Source: a virus
IMG/VR virus record: IMGVR_UViG_3300046804_004458
Span: 1-64,000 of that record
Length of the DNA stretch: 64,000 bases
Reading direction: 5' to 3' (one strand)
In this document: one piece after another, positions 30,201 to 42,100 of the stretch
Position numbering within the stretch: the first letter of the stretch is position 1
Layout of the letters: each line of letters begins with the position of its first letter
Made by a program: the position numbers and the translations under genes
The notes under the pieces: model-generated
Told to the model about the DNA's origin: nothing
The model's input: only the letters and a program-made list of their open reading frames with translations
Databases searched by the model: none

Positions 30201-33116
30201 AACTACTTTTGAAAGTGTTATTGCTTGTTTGGCATCACCAAAAACATTAAGGTTCATTATACCCTCAAATGTTTTTATAAACTTTTGTGCAAGTAATGCA
30301 GTTTTCAGATAATCTATTCTTCCTATGTTTTTAGGAAATTCTGCACCTTTATCTTTATCTGTTAAATATTTACTGATATTGGTTAATTGTTCATCCATAA
30401 ATTTTAAAAACTCACCATATGCAGCAGTTCTTGAGCCATGACTTATACTGGTAGAAAGTATTTGATATAACTTATCTACTCTGTCAACAGTTTCATCCCT
30501 TACTTTAAACTGGGCTACCTGTGTCAGTTTACCTGCAACATCTTTAACCCATCTTGTACCAGAAATATGTCTAAGGTCTTCAAGTATGTTAGAGAACTTA
30601 TCTATACCTTCATTTATCTCAGCAAGTTTATGGTCTAATAATTCTTCTATATTAGGAGGTACTATATTTTCTGCAGGTTTTTGTAACTCAGCATCTTTTA
30701 TAGGATTGCCTACTTTAAACTCATCATTTATTTCTTTTAACCGGTCTTTGTTACTAAGTGGTGTAGGTACAAGTGCTTCTATAAGAGTATAATTATCAGA
30801 TGGTCTACGTGTATGCTCCCCATCATCTTCTGCTCCAATGATTTCTGTTACCTTATTACCCTGTGCATCTGTAATAGTTTTACGTTTAAGATAAACATGT
30901 TTAGTAGCAAGTCCGTCATTTGGGTCTACAAACCACCCTTGCAATTTAAGCATCTTGGCATAAGACCCTATTTGTGCACCATGCTGTTGTGTTTTAGTTA
31001 TTGCAGTTATGGGTTTTTGGGAATTAACAGTATTTTGTAATATTCTACTTGTAGCCTTAAGACCATATGGTGCCCTGTATGATGCAATTCCTCTTTTATT
31101 CCAAGAAGATTTAATGTCTACTACTTTCATGTTACCATAAGGATCTATAACAAGAAGGTCTATTGCACCTGCTACCAATGACTGGTCATCTGCTACAATT
31201 ACCTGTGGTAATACTATTGAACCATCTGCAGTAAGTGCACCGTAATATTGAAGTAAGATTGAGTATACATCTGCTTTTACATCTTCAGATAGTGTTTTAG
31301 TTTCTATATCTTTATACTTTTTGCCCAGACAAATATCTTGCATTATCTGGTCTACATCATTGCCCCAGTCCCTGTTTGCTTCAAACTCGTCCTTAAGATC
31401 CTCTGGAAAATCAACACCTATAGCAGTTGTTAGTGATGTATATGTTGTTTTACCATCACTACTTTTATAAACGTGAGTTTTTTTATCAAGAGTATATCTT
31501 TTATGTGGTTTAAAATATACTTCTTCAATTATCTTAGCTTGCATAGGAGTTGCTTTTTTAAAAGCATTCCTTGCTATTTCTTCCTCATCTTCATCTAACT
31601 GATAGTAAATACCTTTACCACCTAAAGAAGGTTGTAATTTGCTTATATTAGCATCTAGTATTGATTTAGCTATTTCCTGGTAGGGAGTAAGTTCTTCTTT
31701 ACCTTTAAACAACTGTTTAATAAAATCCCATAACCTTTGCCATAGAGACTTTGCCTTTTTATCTTCAAACATTCCAACTACAGCATCTGCTACAAGTTTA
31801 CCTGCAGCTTCTCTTGCTATTTTATCTTCATCAATAGAACCATCTTCTTTTTTATACTCATCAAGTTTGCCATATTGTTTCATGGTCTCCTGATAAACAT
31901 CTCTTTCTTTTACATCTTTGAGTAGGTCTCTAAGCAAAGTAGAGTTAGCCGGTAGCATATCTATAAACAGGTGTGCAGCTTCTTCTGATAATGTTTCTAT
32001 GCCTGCTTTGCCGTTGGCAACCCTGATAATTTTATTAAGGGTATCTGTCATTGCAGCAGCACTAATACCTTTAGAAGTCATTATTTCCTGTACTTTTTCT
32101 ACAGATATACCTAGTTTATTTAAGAAGTTTGTAACCTGTTCATCCAACTTTGTATCTACCTCCCTACCGGAAGATGTAAGTTGATATAGAAAAGAGCCTA
32201 GTTCTGTATCTTTCTTCCATCTCCAGGTAGTCTCACTCATCTTTTGTACAGTATACCCCTGAGATTCTTTTTCTCTCATAGCTTTACTCATTTCTGCTCT
32301 TCTTGCCATGAAGTCCTTTGCAGTAACTGTTTCTTCATTCCATCCCTTTTCCATACCATACCTCTGCCCACCTGCAGTTTCTCTGGCACCACTCCAAGTA
32401 GCTCTGTCTACAGTTATTTTTGGTTGTTGCTGCAGTATAAGCTTTGTGGTATGTACAGCCCTTGGTAAAGGGGATACAAATACTTGAGATATTGTAGTAC
32501 CTTTTAGTTGATTGCCTACTTTGTTTGCTTGTGCAGTACCTTTATCAGTAAGCATGGTATCATCTGTCCGGAGGTTACCATCTGCATTGTCATCTGTCTC
32601 TCCATGTCTGATGAAGAAGATGTCTCCATTGGCTCCTTTTACTTTCTCCATTTCACCTGGTTTTGTACTTACATCCAGGTACATCTCAGGTGTGAGTTTT
32701 GATAGGTCCTCTGGTCTACCCATTTTATCCCATAGAAGCAAGAATTTGAGGACAGTAGAGTGAGTTACTACTGCACTGTTCCCAGGTGCAGAGTCCAGTA
32801 TCCTTTTGCCTTCTTCTATGGTCCTGGTCTTTACATCATTGAATGACTCCCCACCACCGACTTTGGCATTAGGATCAGACAATATCAACTTATCTATCAC
32901 CGGTTCAAACTGTTTTTGGTTTTTACCTGAGAAAGTACCAGTATTCCAAGCTCTAAGACTGTCAGATATCTCAACCTTACCTGGATACCACATAGACAAA
33001 GCTTTGCCAAAATCAGGTGTCTTTTCATTATTCTGTTGCCAAATAGATAATGCTTTACCTACACCAAATATGTCTTCAAGTTGTATATACTCTTTAGTTT
33101 TTACCGGACAACCCAT
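27261..33116 (-). CDS. Giant virion-associated protein (1951 aa) with histidine-phosphatase and PD-(D/E)XK modules
   Basis: ATG at 33116 is chosen; a GTG at 33143 overlaps the upstream stop. Residues 40-125 look like the C-terminal half of a histidine phosphatase (GGGES at 87, VVTHST at 116), followed by its N-terminal half (IFFIRHGETDDN, RHG at 170-172, and SPLPRAVHTTKLI), that is, a permuted order. EEAAHLFIDM (378) resembles a zincin helix lacking the first His. A RecB/Cas4-like PD-(D/E)XK domain covers about 530-760: SLTTAIG, AGAIDLLVIDPYGNMKVVDIKSS (Asp 667, Lys 669) and QHGAQIGSYAKML (Q-x-x-x-Y). The remaining 1150 residues are long helices without motif. Probably virion cargo or ejected protein that processes DNA on entry. 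Confidence 0.75.
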   Translation of the reverse strand: MGCPVKTKEYIQLEDIFGVGKALSIWQQNNEKTPDFGKALSMWYPGKVEISDSLRAWNTGTFSGKNQKQFEPVIDKLILSDPNAKVGGGESFNDVKTRTIEEGKRILDSAPGNSAVVTHSTVLKFLLLWDKMGRPEDLSKLTPEMYLDVSTKPGEMEKVKGANGDIFFIRHGETDDNADGNLRTDDTMLTDKGTAQANKVGNQLKGTTISQVFVSPLPRAVHTTKLILQQQPKITVDRATWSGARETAGGQRYGMEKGWNEETVTAKDFMARRAEMSKAMREKESQGYTVQKMSETTWRWKKDTELGSFLYQLTSSGREVDTKLDEQVTNFLNKLGISVEKVQEIMTSKGISAAAMTDTLNKIIRVANGKAGIETLSEEAAHLFIDMLPANSTLLRDLLKDVKERDVYQETMKQYGKLDEYKKEDGSIDEDKIAREAAGKLVADAVVGMFEDKKAKSLWQRLWDFIKQLFKGKEELTPYQEIAKSILDANISKLQPSLGGKGIYYQLDEDEEEIARNAFKKATPMQAKIIEEVYFKPHKRYTLDKKTHVYKSSDGKTTYTSLTTAIGVDFPEDLKDEFEANRDWGNDVDQIMQDICLGKKYKDIETKTLSEDVKADVYSILLQYYGALTADGSIVLPQVIVADDQSLVAGAIDLLVIDPYGNMKVVDIKSSWNKRGIASYRAPYGLKATSRILQNTVNSQKPITAITKTQQHGAQIGSYAKMLKLQGWFVDPNDGLATKHVYLKRKTITDAQGNKVTEIIGAEDDGEHTRRPSDNYTLIEALVPTPLSNKDRLKEINDEFKVGNPIKDAELQKPAENIVPPNIEELLDHKLAEINEGIDKFSNILEDLRHISGTRWVKDVAGKLTQVAQFKVRDETVDRVDKLYQILSTSISHGSRTAAYGEFLKFMDEQLTNISKYLTDKDKGAEFPKNIGRIDYLKTALLAQKFIKTFEGIMNLNVFGDAKQAITLSKVVQKLNDVSQDVAYAVEQYNIQGIKETTSRKNVTLDMLTNWVKEDKDISNNELNFGTLGNSGVVILENADKRVKARYLAAKELAEQMINELVLPVAEKLRAANGGKITANMYDFMMRKDRNGKKMGQIISQIGRTYREMQDKVYSELTDLQGNVLTYKEVPDVKTASKEDIEHNIMLYYKKEAQRKFESAEEFDEEGNVSSGEYHKYSDEFLAKREKYMYKEEYGGALKRVNKTWKKVGASYRWEFYRGATPEEEAEIIAFKRKYFREVPHYMSAEVGKDGKPTGKVTEKYSAWFPKREYVEVRNTVKSTGEVIADENYYKLMNPTTELGRAQKEFYMMYVDTMGKIQDMLPTNAAEIFKRGAIPTLGANWVQKLADGNINLGVLIANAVKAQFETPVAMDKDVSANAGSVKQTIPLLYVTPLQSQLQINKINSALEELEKKKSSISEHDYAVEKDRLNNLLKKEKNKMKATDLHPDLSIGLTEMLKAATQFQAKSDIEDDLQAVNSQLLNMEFDQEVRKFGVVVGREKVAGIKSNAYKRFNAWLDMCFYHDPLMNRSTADAVVKKLMGATSALGVSFNVFGWVNNAITGSVNNFLDSLGSDFFQASAMRRMTAVEFPKAMTGYMRATMEHKVKGSTYEHKKAGSKYEWLCDHFHAIEHYEAAVRGQVNWLAKAGGYSGMEAGEYMMQSKVANAILASIPVKNSKTGEEVMLYDAYEFDEKTGHGKLKDGFELTDKEKHAITNRIRETIDRIHGNYSPINKTMFEREWWGQLIMQFHKWVWPNFKQRFQAGKYDENLGGGMDIEGRYRTLWGFITKMHSLADLTSGDAWSRLTPHQKNNMKKDLGDAIILATLFVTAHIIKSLADGIPADDPNLKRWIHWLQTQNDRSIAEFGLFVPPIGVVEAYKLFKNPIAGAGSIKEFAELLQASYQYPFLDDEHRYYQRGPYEGQSHLTKQARDVFPILKEYNRIQSLITTNSFYVK

Positions 33117-33133
33117 TGTAAAATTTTTTATTT

Positions 33134-36100
33134 TTATAAACACTTAATATTGTTTGTAATCTCTTCTATCTCTTTAGGAGTTTTTACATCATTATACCAA
33201 GGTGCACTGGTATAATCAATTACAGCTTGTTTAAACTCTGCTGAAGTTAATGCTTTATCTTTTTTAAGACTTTTATGTTCAAGATAGAAATTATTTAATT
33301 CATTAGCTGTAAATGCACCACCTATTAGTTCCTCTTTTCCTTGTAAAGATACAACTACTGGTTCTGTAGGTTTTACTACAGCTTTTTCTTCTATAGTCTG
33401 TACTGACTTACTAATTAATCCTGTTTTAGTAGCATTAAGCTCTGTAACTAACCCAAAATTATCCAACAATGATTTTTGTAACCATTCTGCAAACCTTTTT
33501 GGCATTGTTGCTTTATCTGTAGCAAAGCCTTGAGGAAATACAATTTTTGACTTACCTGAGTTTTTAAGATCTTGTATAAGTTTTGTATTTATTTCTACAA
33601 ACTCTTTAAAGTTTTCAGGGGTGTCAGTATAATCTACATTTTCTTTAGTATTGTAGTCGTATTTCTTTTTAGTTACAACTGCAAAAGCATTAGGTTCTGG
33701 TCTGATAATAGCAGAACCACCACCTTGTTTGTTGGGGAACGCTGTTATACTATGTGTATTTTCTGTAAATACATATGCACTATTAGGATTATTTTGAACT
33801 TCTTGTCTTGTATAGTTACCTTTAGTAATTTCTACACTGGTTTTTGTAGGTACAGGTTTTTGTATGCTAGGTATTGTAACAGGTGCTTGAGCAGGTGTAG
33901 TTTGTTGTTTAACAAGGGCTTCTAACATTTGTTGAGGAGTTACTCCTTCACGTGTAAAAGTTTGCCCTTTCTCATTTGTTATACCATACTTGCCTTTAGT
34001 TCCTATCATAAAGACAGTTAAACCAAACTGATCACGTAAGGTATCAATAGCATCTTTATCATTCATGCTATCTATATCAAGCTCAGGACCTTTAGAAGTA
34101 GAGACAAGCTTGAACTCCATTTGCTGATAGTTTGCACCTGGTTTTTTTAAGAGCTTAGTATAAAGAGATGGTGCCCAACCTTCAAGCTCACTCCATGTAT
34201 CCTTATCTATTTCCTTAATACTGTACCATGGACTTACTACCTGTACCAGTGCTTTTCTACCTGACTTATCTGCAAACTCTACATAATTACCTTCTTTAAG
34301 AGGTACATTATTGTATTTTTCAGTCATGTCTCTTGATGTAGCAGTTCTATCCCCTGAAAGAATAAGATCCATAGTAGACTTACCTTTGAACTCAGGCCTC
34401 ATTTCTCTACCACCATCACCATCCTTAAGGTTCATAGCTATTGTATAGGGGTTCCTTTTTGACCCTAATGGTGTAGTAGAATCATAACCTTCTTCTTTAC
34501 CTGTATCAACAACAGTTTCTGTTTTTGTTTTTACTTCTTTACCACCAGGTGCATCAGATGAATATGGTGGGTTAGTAATGTTTTGTTTAGGTTGCTCAAC
34601 TATTTCACCTCTAATAGGCATTTTACCAAACACACCTGAACCTCCCCATCCTTCTGAACTACCTCTAAGTTGACCCTTTACATATTGTGCTCTTTCTCCC
34701 TGTGCCATAGAATCTCCTACCTGTATAAGAGAAGATGGATTTTGCTCTCCGGCACTTTTCTCTCTGTCTACAGATTTCAATATGTAGAACTGTCCATTAA
34801 TAATCATGGAGTAAGGAAAGTTCATCTTAAACCTAGATACCTTCTTACCTTTCTTATCTGTAGTTTCTACCCATTCACCCTCAAAACCATTTAGGGCCAT
34901 GTAGAAAAGCCTGTCTTTTCTTTTCTCAGAAATAGCTTCTTCTTCCTCCTCAGTATATTCTTTACCTTTTTCTTTAAAAGGAAGTCCCTTTTTATAGTCT
35001 ACATATACTGTACCAGTTTCTTTATCTCTGTATATAGGAGAGTTTTGATTATTAATATCTGCACTGATAGAGCACTCTTTCAGGAATTTCTTATTACCTA
35101 TAAAGGTAGCATATGACTTTAAGAAACCATCTAATAGCTCTTCAGAAGTAGCACCAAATACTTTTCTATACTCCTCTTCATTCTTCTTACCTGTAGAAAG
35201 CAAGTCATTTACCTTACCTGCCTGATCAAGTAGATTTTTAAAGATACCATTGTGTATATACCTTACAAAGCTACCTGATTTGAATTGTCCACCATCTTTT
35301 ACAAGCAGGTAATGGAACAGCCCTACAGCATCTAAGTGTGTTTCCTTATTGCTATACAATGATATAAACCCATCCATAACTTTCTCCTGTTGGTATTCAG
35401 AAAGTTTTGCCCATGTATTAGCTTCTACTTTATTAAGACCTGCAGAATTCTTATCAGCATCTACACAATTAAGGAAGTAGTTAATAAAGTAGTTAGGTGT
35501 ATTTTCTTTGTCAAACTTAGCCTTCAGATTTTGTACAATATAAATAGCATCTTCATAATCTGTCTTAGCAGCAAGTGCCTCAGGGTAGATCATTGCATGG
35601 TCAAGAGAAGTAAGATATGTAGTAAGTCCTTCTTCTTTAAGATATTGCTTATATGCCATAATAGTCATATAAGACAATAGATCATTTTTTATGGTCTTAT
35701 TAAAGTTATTCTTTTCTGCAAGAGGCACATTGAAGTTACCAACAGTAACATCCATCAGTCTGTTAAACTCATCAGTTCTTTCTACAAATATTGATTTAGA
35801 TAAGTTGTCTATGTCTTTAAACACCTGTATGTACTGAGCCATAAATTTATGGTCATTGTTCATCATGTGCTTTACATCAATAGTAAGATCTTTTTCTTCT
35901 GTAGCAGAATCAAGTATACCAAACTTATCCATAGCTTTTTTGATATCATCAAACTCTTCCCATGATGTAGGCAAACCTTGTGTTATCTTTAGTATCTTAG
36001 AGAAGTCCATAAGATCAATAGACTGCTTGTCTATAACCTTTAGTATATCTAACATTTCAGACGACATAATATTATTTTTGATATTATGAAGCATCCGTTC

Positions 36101-39100
36101 TCTTGATGTTGCAGCACCTAGTAACTCTTCTGTACCTTCAGCTTTTTTAAGTCTTTTAGTTGTTTGAATATCTATATCAGCCTCAAGTTCTGCTAAAATC
36201 TTTGCTTTAGTAAGATCCTCTTCTTGTTCAGTTTTAATACTTGACTTAATATTAGCTACTCTTTTGAAATACTCTTGTACAGTTGGCTGTACAATAAATA
36301 ACATAGCTGTTTCAAAAGGTATACCCTGGGAAACCATATTAGAAAGATAACCTACTGCACCTATGCTAAGGCCATACTTACCTGAGTAAGAGTACTTAGC
36401 ATTATCAGTCATGGCATTTTCAATAGCAGAAAGTGCAGCAAATACCCTTTCTCCATTAAATTCCTTACCATCCCATGCTTTAAGGTTACCATAGTTATTA
36501 TACTGTTTACCATCAATAATTATGTGGTTTCCTTTTATAGGTACCTTAAATGTACTATTAACAGAGTAGTTGATAACAGCATTTGCAGCAGCACCAATAT
36601 TCTCTCTACCCTGAGCATTGGTATCACGTGATATCTCCTTGCCCAACATAGAGTTGGTATCTTCTTTTGTATCTTCAATCCTATCCAAGAAATCTTTAGC
36701 ATATTGACTCTCAGCATCAATAAGTTCTCTCTTTAACATCTTGCCAAAGTTATCAAGCATATCTACACTTGTTGGCTGATTTAAGATAGGATTTTCCCCA
36801 CCTGCAATTGCCTCAGAGCTTAATAAAGATTGGCTAGACTGAAGTACTTTATTGTTTATTACACCATTATTTACATTTTCACTACCTGCAGCAATAAACT
36901 CTTTTAGTGTAACAGGTAAGCCAAATTTTTTAAGACCTTCTTTTATATAAAAAGCTTTAGCTTCCAAAAGTTCTTTTTCTATAAAAATTTGAAGTTCTTC
37001 TGCTTTTTTGGCCCCTTCTGTAAATTGTTTAAGAAGATCCTTTCTACGTTGATATAATAAACCTATATCTGTAGAAATTTTCTTTTCTTCACCTTCTTTG
37101 GTTGTAAGCAGATAACTATCAAACTTCTTATTCTGAGCATCAAATAAAGCAGCTACGTTACCTGTTATTCTTTCTATTAAATGTGATTGTTGTTCTTCTG
37201 TAAATTTAAGTTCTGCAATAGTATCCTGTACTGCATCAGATAACATTTCCTTCTTTACATAAGCCTTAAGACTTTTGTTATTTTCAAGTTGCCATGCAAC
37301 ATATTCCTTAAATTTATCTTCATCTGTAATAGCAGTTCCATATGCAACTCTTTTATCACCTATTACATAAGTATCAGGTATAGAGACATATACTTTATCA
37401 AGGTCAAAGTCAGTACCACTCTTTTCCATTATTTCTTGTGGGAACATGCCTGTAGACCCCATCCATATAGGGAAGGTATCTACTCTTCTTGAGTTCGTAT
37501 AAGAGTGCTTATCATCAGAAGGTATACGTACACTAAAGCTTGATTCTACAGCACTATCATCTGCTTGCTCATAATGAGAAGCTGTAATGTACTCACTATA
37601 TGTTTCAACACGTTCACCTTTTTCATTATATACACCAACATTATCTCTAAGATCATCCAAATAGTATACAGGCTTACCTGTGGCTAATTTATCTGCAAGA
37701 CCTGTAAACTTCCTTTTAAGAATTGTACCATCTTCATCAGGTGTGTACCTAATAAGAGACTTTGTGTACTTTTCAGGGTCAGCATCAAACATTTCTGTTG
37801 TTATAACTTCCCATTCTTTAGGCTGACCTTCTTCATCTACAGATATAAGTCTTTTAACAACTTTATGGTGTGCATTTGAAGTAAGGGTCAGTGTAAGCCC
37901 TGGTATCTTTGCAGATAATGCACCATTACTAAAGTATGCAAGAAACAGTTGTGTATATTTTTGAAGGGTAGCCGGAAAGTTAAGGTTATACTGTATTTCA
38001 TCATCCTTTGTACGGAAAAACTCCAATGTCTGGCTGTCTGCACCTGTAGCAAGCAAGTTGTCATAGCAAAGATCATAGAACTCTGTTAGCTTAGGTGTTA
38101 TCTGACCTTTTTCATAAGACTTACCTATTTCATTAAATGCATCTTTTAAGTCAAAGATTGCATTTCTTTTCATCTTATAGCTGTTGGCTAATCTCTTAGC
38201 TATCAAGTCAAGATAATTATTTACAGCTTCTTTACCTGAAATTTCTTTACCATTAAGAAATACTTTACTATCAGCAGGTATCTCAGCAAATATCTGTTGA
38301 AGCTTTTGAGTAGGATCTGTCATACTGGTCTTACCTGATGGGTTCTCCAGTTGCTGCCTCATGTATCTTGCAGGTAGAGCATTAAAGTGTCTATCTTCAA
38401 TATTTTCTATTGCACTTTTACCGTTACCTTCCTTAACTACATTTTTCTGCATACCCTTTGACACACTCTGAGGATGTGCAAAAGTTATGGTTTGATTAGC
38501 TTTTTCAAACTTTTCTAGTTTGTTTCTCAAAAGATGAAGTTTTTCCTTACCAGGTCTTGCTTGCCAGTTACCATCTTTATCTTTATATGATGTATACTCT
38601 TTAGCAAGTACATGAACAGAACATTTCAGGTAGGTATTGCCATCAAAGTATACCATCTTCATAGGATTGAAAGCAGCTTTCATATCCTGTATACCACCTG
38701 CCTTAAAGAACTCTTCTTTAGTAACTTTATCTCCATTCTTAATTTTATTAAGAATATCAACCTGTACCTGTTTAAGAGTACCCATGCCAAAAAGCATATA
38801 CCTTAAACCTTTCTCAGTGCAGTACATTTGACCGTCATCTTGGTCACCTGTCTTACCTGTTCTTTTACGGAAAAGTGTATCTTGATAGGTAATATGGTGT
38901 ATTGTTTGAAGTTTATGTTCAATACCCCATTCTGGTTTAGTAACACTACTCTCTATAGAAGGACCTGCAGCATTGGCACCTGCAGCTCTTTTAACCTGGT
39001 CAACAAACAATTTAAAGCTTCTTGCCTCATCTCCATGTAACAACCTGTTTACAGCAGATGTATTCAAAAAGTCATTCATAAACACTTGAGCAATGTTGTG

Positions 39101-42100
39101 TTTAAAATTGCCTGGTATCAGATACATCTTCTCATTTTTTTCTTTTACCCCCCTACCTGTAAAACCTTTAAACAGGTAAGCAGGTGCAAGTGCTCTTTTA
39201 TTATCTCCTGTAACAAGTTTTTCCTGTTTCATCATATCAATGAAACGGTCAACTTGCCCCATCCAGTAGTCATTAATTTGCTCCTTAATTGCTTTCTCAT
39301 CAAGTTTATACTCAGAATCTATTGCATTCTTTTCTATTTCTGCAGCAAGATCACCAAGCATCTTTTTTGTTTCATATAACTTAAGACCACGTAATTGGTC
39401 TACTTTATTAGGATCACCTGTATGATAGCCTTCTAAGATAGCTACAGGTTTACCATTTTCATCTTTGCCTGTTTCTATCTCTTTATTTACTTTAGCTATT
39501 CTATTTACTTCATCCAGTACTCTTTGATAAAGAATATTAAGAGCCTCCTCAGAGAGAGATGTTTTACCTTCTTTAGTTGAAACTGCCTGTACTACAGGTA
39601 GGTCTATAACATATCCTGCTTTTTTGGCCTCTACTGTTCTAATAAGATGTCCTACTTTATAAAAGAACTCATTAGGATCTGCCCCCATTACAACCTTAGC
39701 ATCTCTTCTTCTACTTATATCATACATTGCAAGCATGTATACAAGATTCTCTCTCCTAATAAAATCACCATAAACTACACCTTTTTCCTTCTTATCTCCG
39801 GTTACAGCCTTTTTAATACCTTCTACCATGTTAAGCTTAACACTCTTGTTCTTAACAAGGTGCATAAACTCATCACTGTCTAATAGATGTACAGTATTCT
39901 TTTCAACGTCATCCTGTATCTGAGCTATAACTTTAGGATCATTTAACTCTGTAACTGCTACATGATAAAAATTAGGATGTGTATGTGCGTATCTCAGTTC
40001 ACCATCTGAAGTAGTAAATGATATAGAGCCAATAGTTTCATCAAATATGCTATTGTTATCTGCAAGTTGTTTCAATAGGTTATATGCAGTATTATCTACA
40101 ACTTCTTCTTCCTGACCTTCTTCTACTATTTGTCCTTTCTCAAAAGGTGAAACACCATTAGAAAGAGGATTTTCAATAGATACACTAAGTATCTTTTCAT
40201 CAATTGGTACTATATCTCCAAATACAGCAATGAAGTTCTTCTGTTCTTTTGTAAGAGCATCTTCATTCTTTGCTTTGAGTATAGAGTATTTAATATAGTT
40301 AGGATGAAGATTTACACCAAAATTTTCTTTAAAAGCAGCACTTATGTTATTTGCTATACCACTAATTACCTTATTGTTTTGCTTCTTAGCAATTGCAGTT
40401 GTATTAGTTGCATTTCTAAATAAAGTAATTGCTTTGTTTTTTTGAACATACAGTTTATTAAATCCATCTTTTGTGCTTTCTCTTCTCATAAGATCTTCAT
40501 ATACTCTTGAGAAAGCATTTGACCAGTTTTGCACCTGTACAACAGAGCTATCTTTTGTATTTGCAAAAGTAGTTATTGCATTACCTGTAGCAGGATTAAG
40601 TTGTGTAAACAGGTAATTAGCAGCATATGAACTAAACCCTTTTAAGAACAGGTTTACTAACTCTTGGTTTTGAGTAAACTCTTTTGTTTCAGTATTATAA
40701 CCTGTAAGTTGTAGAAATCTGTTTATAACAGCTACTGAATGTTTGTTACCAGTTATCTTTTCTTCACCTGTTTTATCATCTACATCAGTATTCATGTCTT
40801 TGAACTGAAGTAGTTTCTCAACCTGTGCATCTGTACTACTGGTATTAGCAAGAAGCTTTAATACCCCATTATAAACATCAGCAGCATTTACTGCCTCTTT
40901 TATAGGTGTACCATCTGCATAATGTGTATTACCAAACTCATCTACTGCTACAGTAGTTGTACCAGCAATAAATCTACGTAGTTCCTGTGCTTTACCTTCA
41001 GGACCTGCTGATGCACCTGGGTCTTTTTTATCAAATTTATCAGAAGACCTTGGTCCATATGTATCTGTTAACTTATCATCTTGAATAGTATCAAGAGTTA
41101 CCTGGTATCCAAGTATTTTTAATGAAGAAGCAACTGCATCTTTAATAGCATTTCTTGTTTCTGTTTTAGAAAAAATGTTATGCATATTAAACACCCTTCT
41201 TATATAATCTTTTGCTTCTGCAGGATTATTTATCTTAGATTGAACTTCAAAATACCTTGGTCTACGTGGGTTATAAGTGTCCTTGTATTTATCAAGAATA
41301 CCATTTAGTATAGCTTTACTGTTGTACTCTTTAAGATCCTTATTCCTTATTTCTTGGTCAAACAGTGCTGTAATAGTAGAAACTAATCTATCTGCTTCTT
41401 TTTGTGGCAGGTGCCTATCAACTTCTATTGTTTTACCATTAGGAAGTACAACCTCATCTGTGCCTATTTTAATTACTTTACAGGCAGGTATAGTAAAACC
41501 AAGAGGATTATTTCTTACATCTTCTGTATAGCTATTACTTTGAACAGTACTATTTTTATACTTGCCTTCATCTATATCTCTAAAAAGAGTTTGAAGATCA
41601 GAAGGAGTAAACTTCTTAAAGAAGTTTTTAACAAACCTGATAAGGGTTTCAAAGAAACCTTTAATACCAGGAGAAACAGGAGCATTTTTATTCATCATAT
41701 AGGTATCAAACCTATCTGCCATTTTTTCTTCCAGGTAAAGTTCTTCAAGTTGTTTTCTTGACAACTCCATATTTTCAGGAGTAAGAGAACGTAATTCCTT
41801 AAGTGCTTTTTCTGTTATAGGGAACATTGTTCTTGCCTCTGCAAGAAGTGCATCTATCTGAGTTTGTGTAAGCAATAAACGGAATACACTATGGAAAGCT
41901 TCATGGTATTTAAAAGGACTTTCTTTTGCAACTCTTATAACACCTTCTATTTGACGAAGTTTATTAAGCTTTGCAATAAACTCACCTACTGTAACTTTAT
42001 TCTCCTGTAAATTGGTTACAAGAGTATTCATTTCCTCTGTAGTTATAATATCCTGAGGAAGTTTTTCCTTAACCCATTTAACAAATGTGTCTATATTTTC

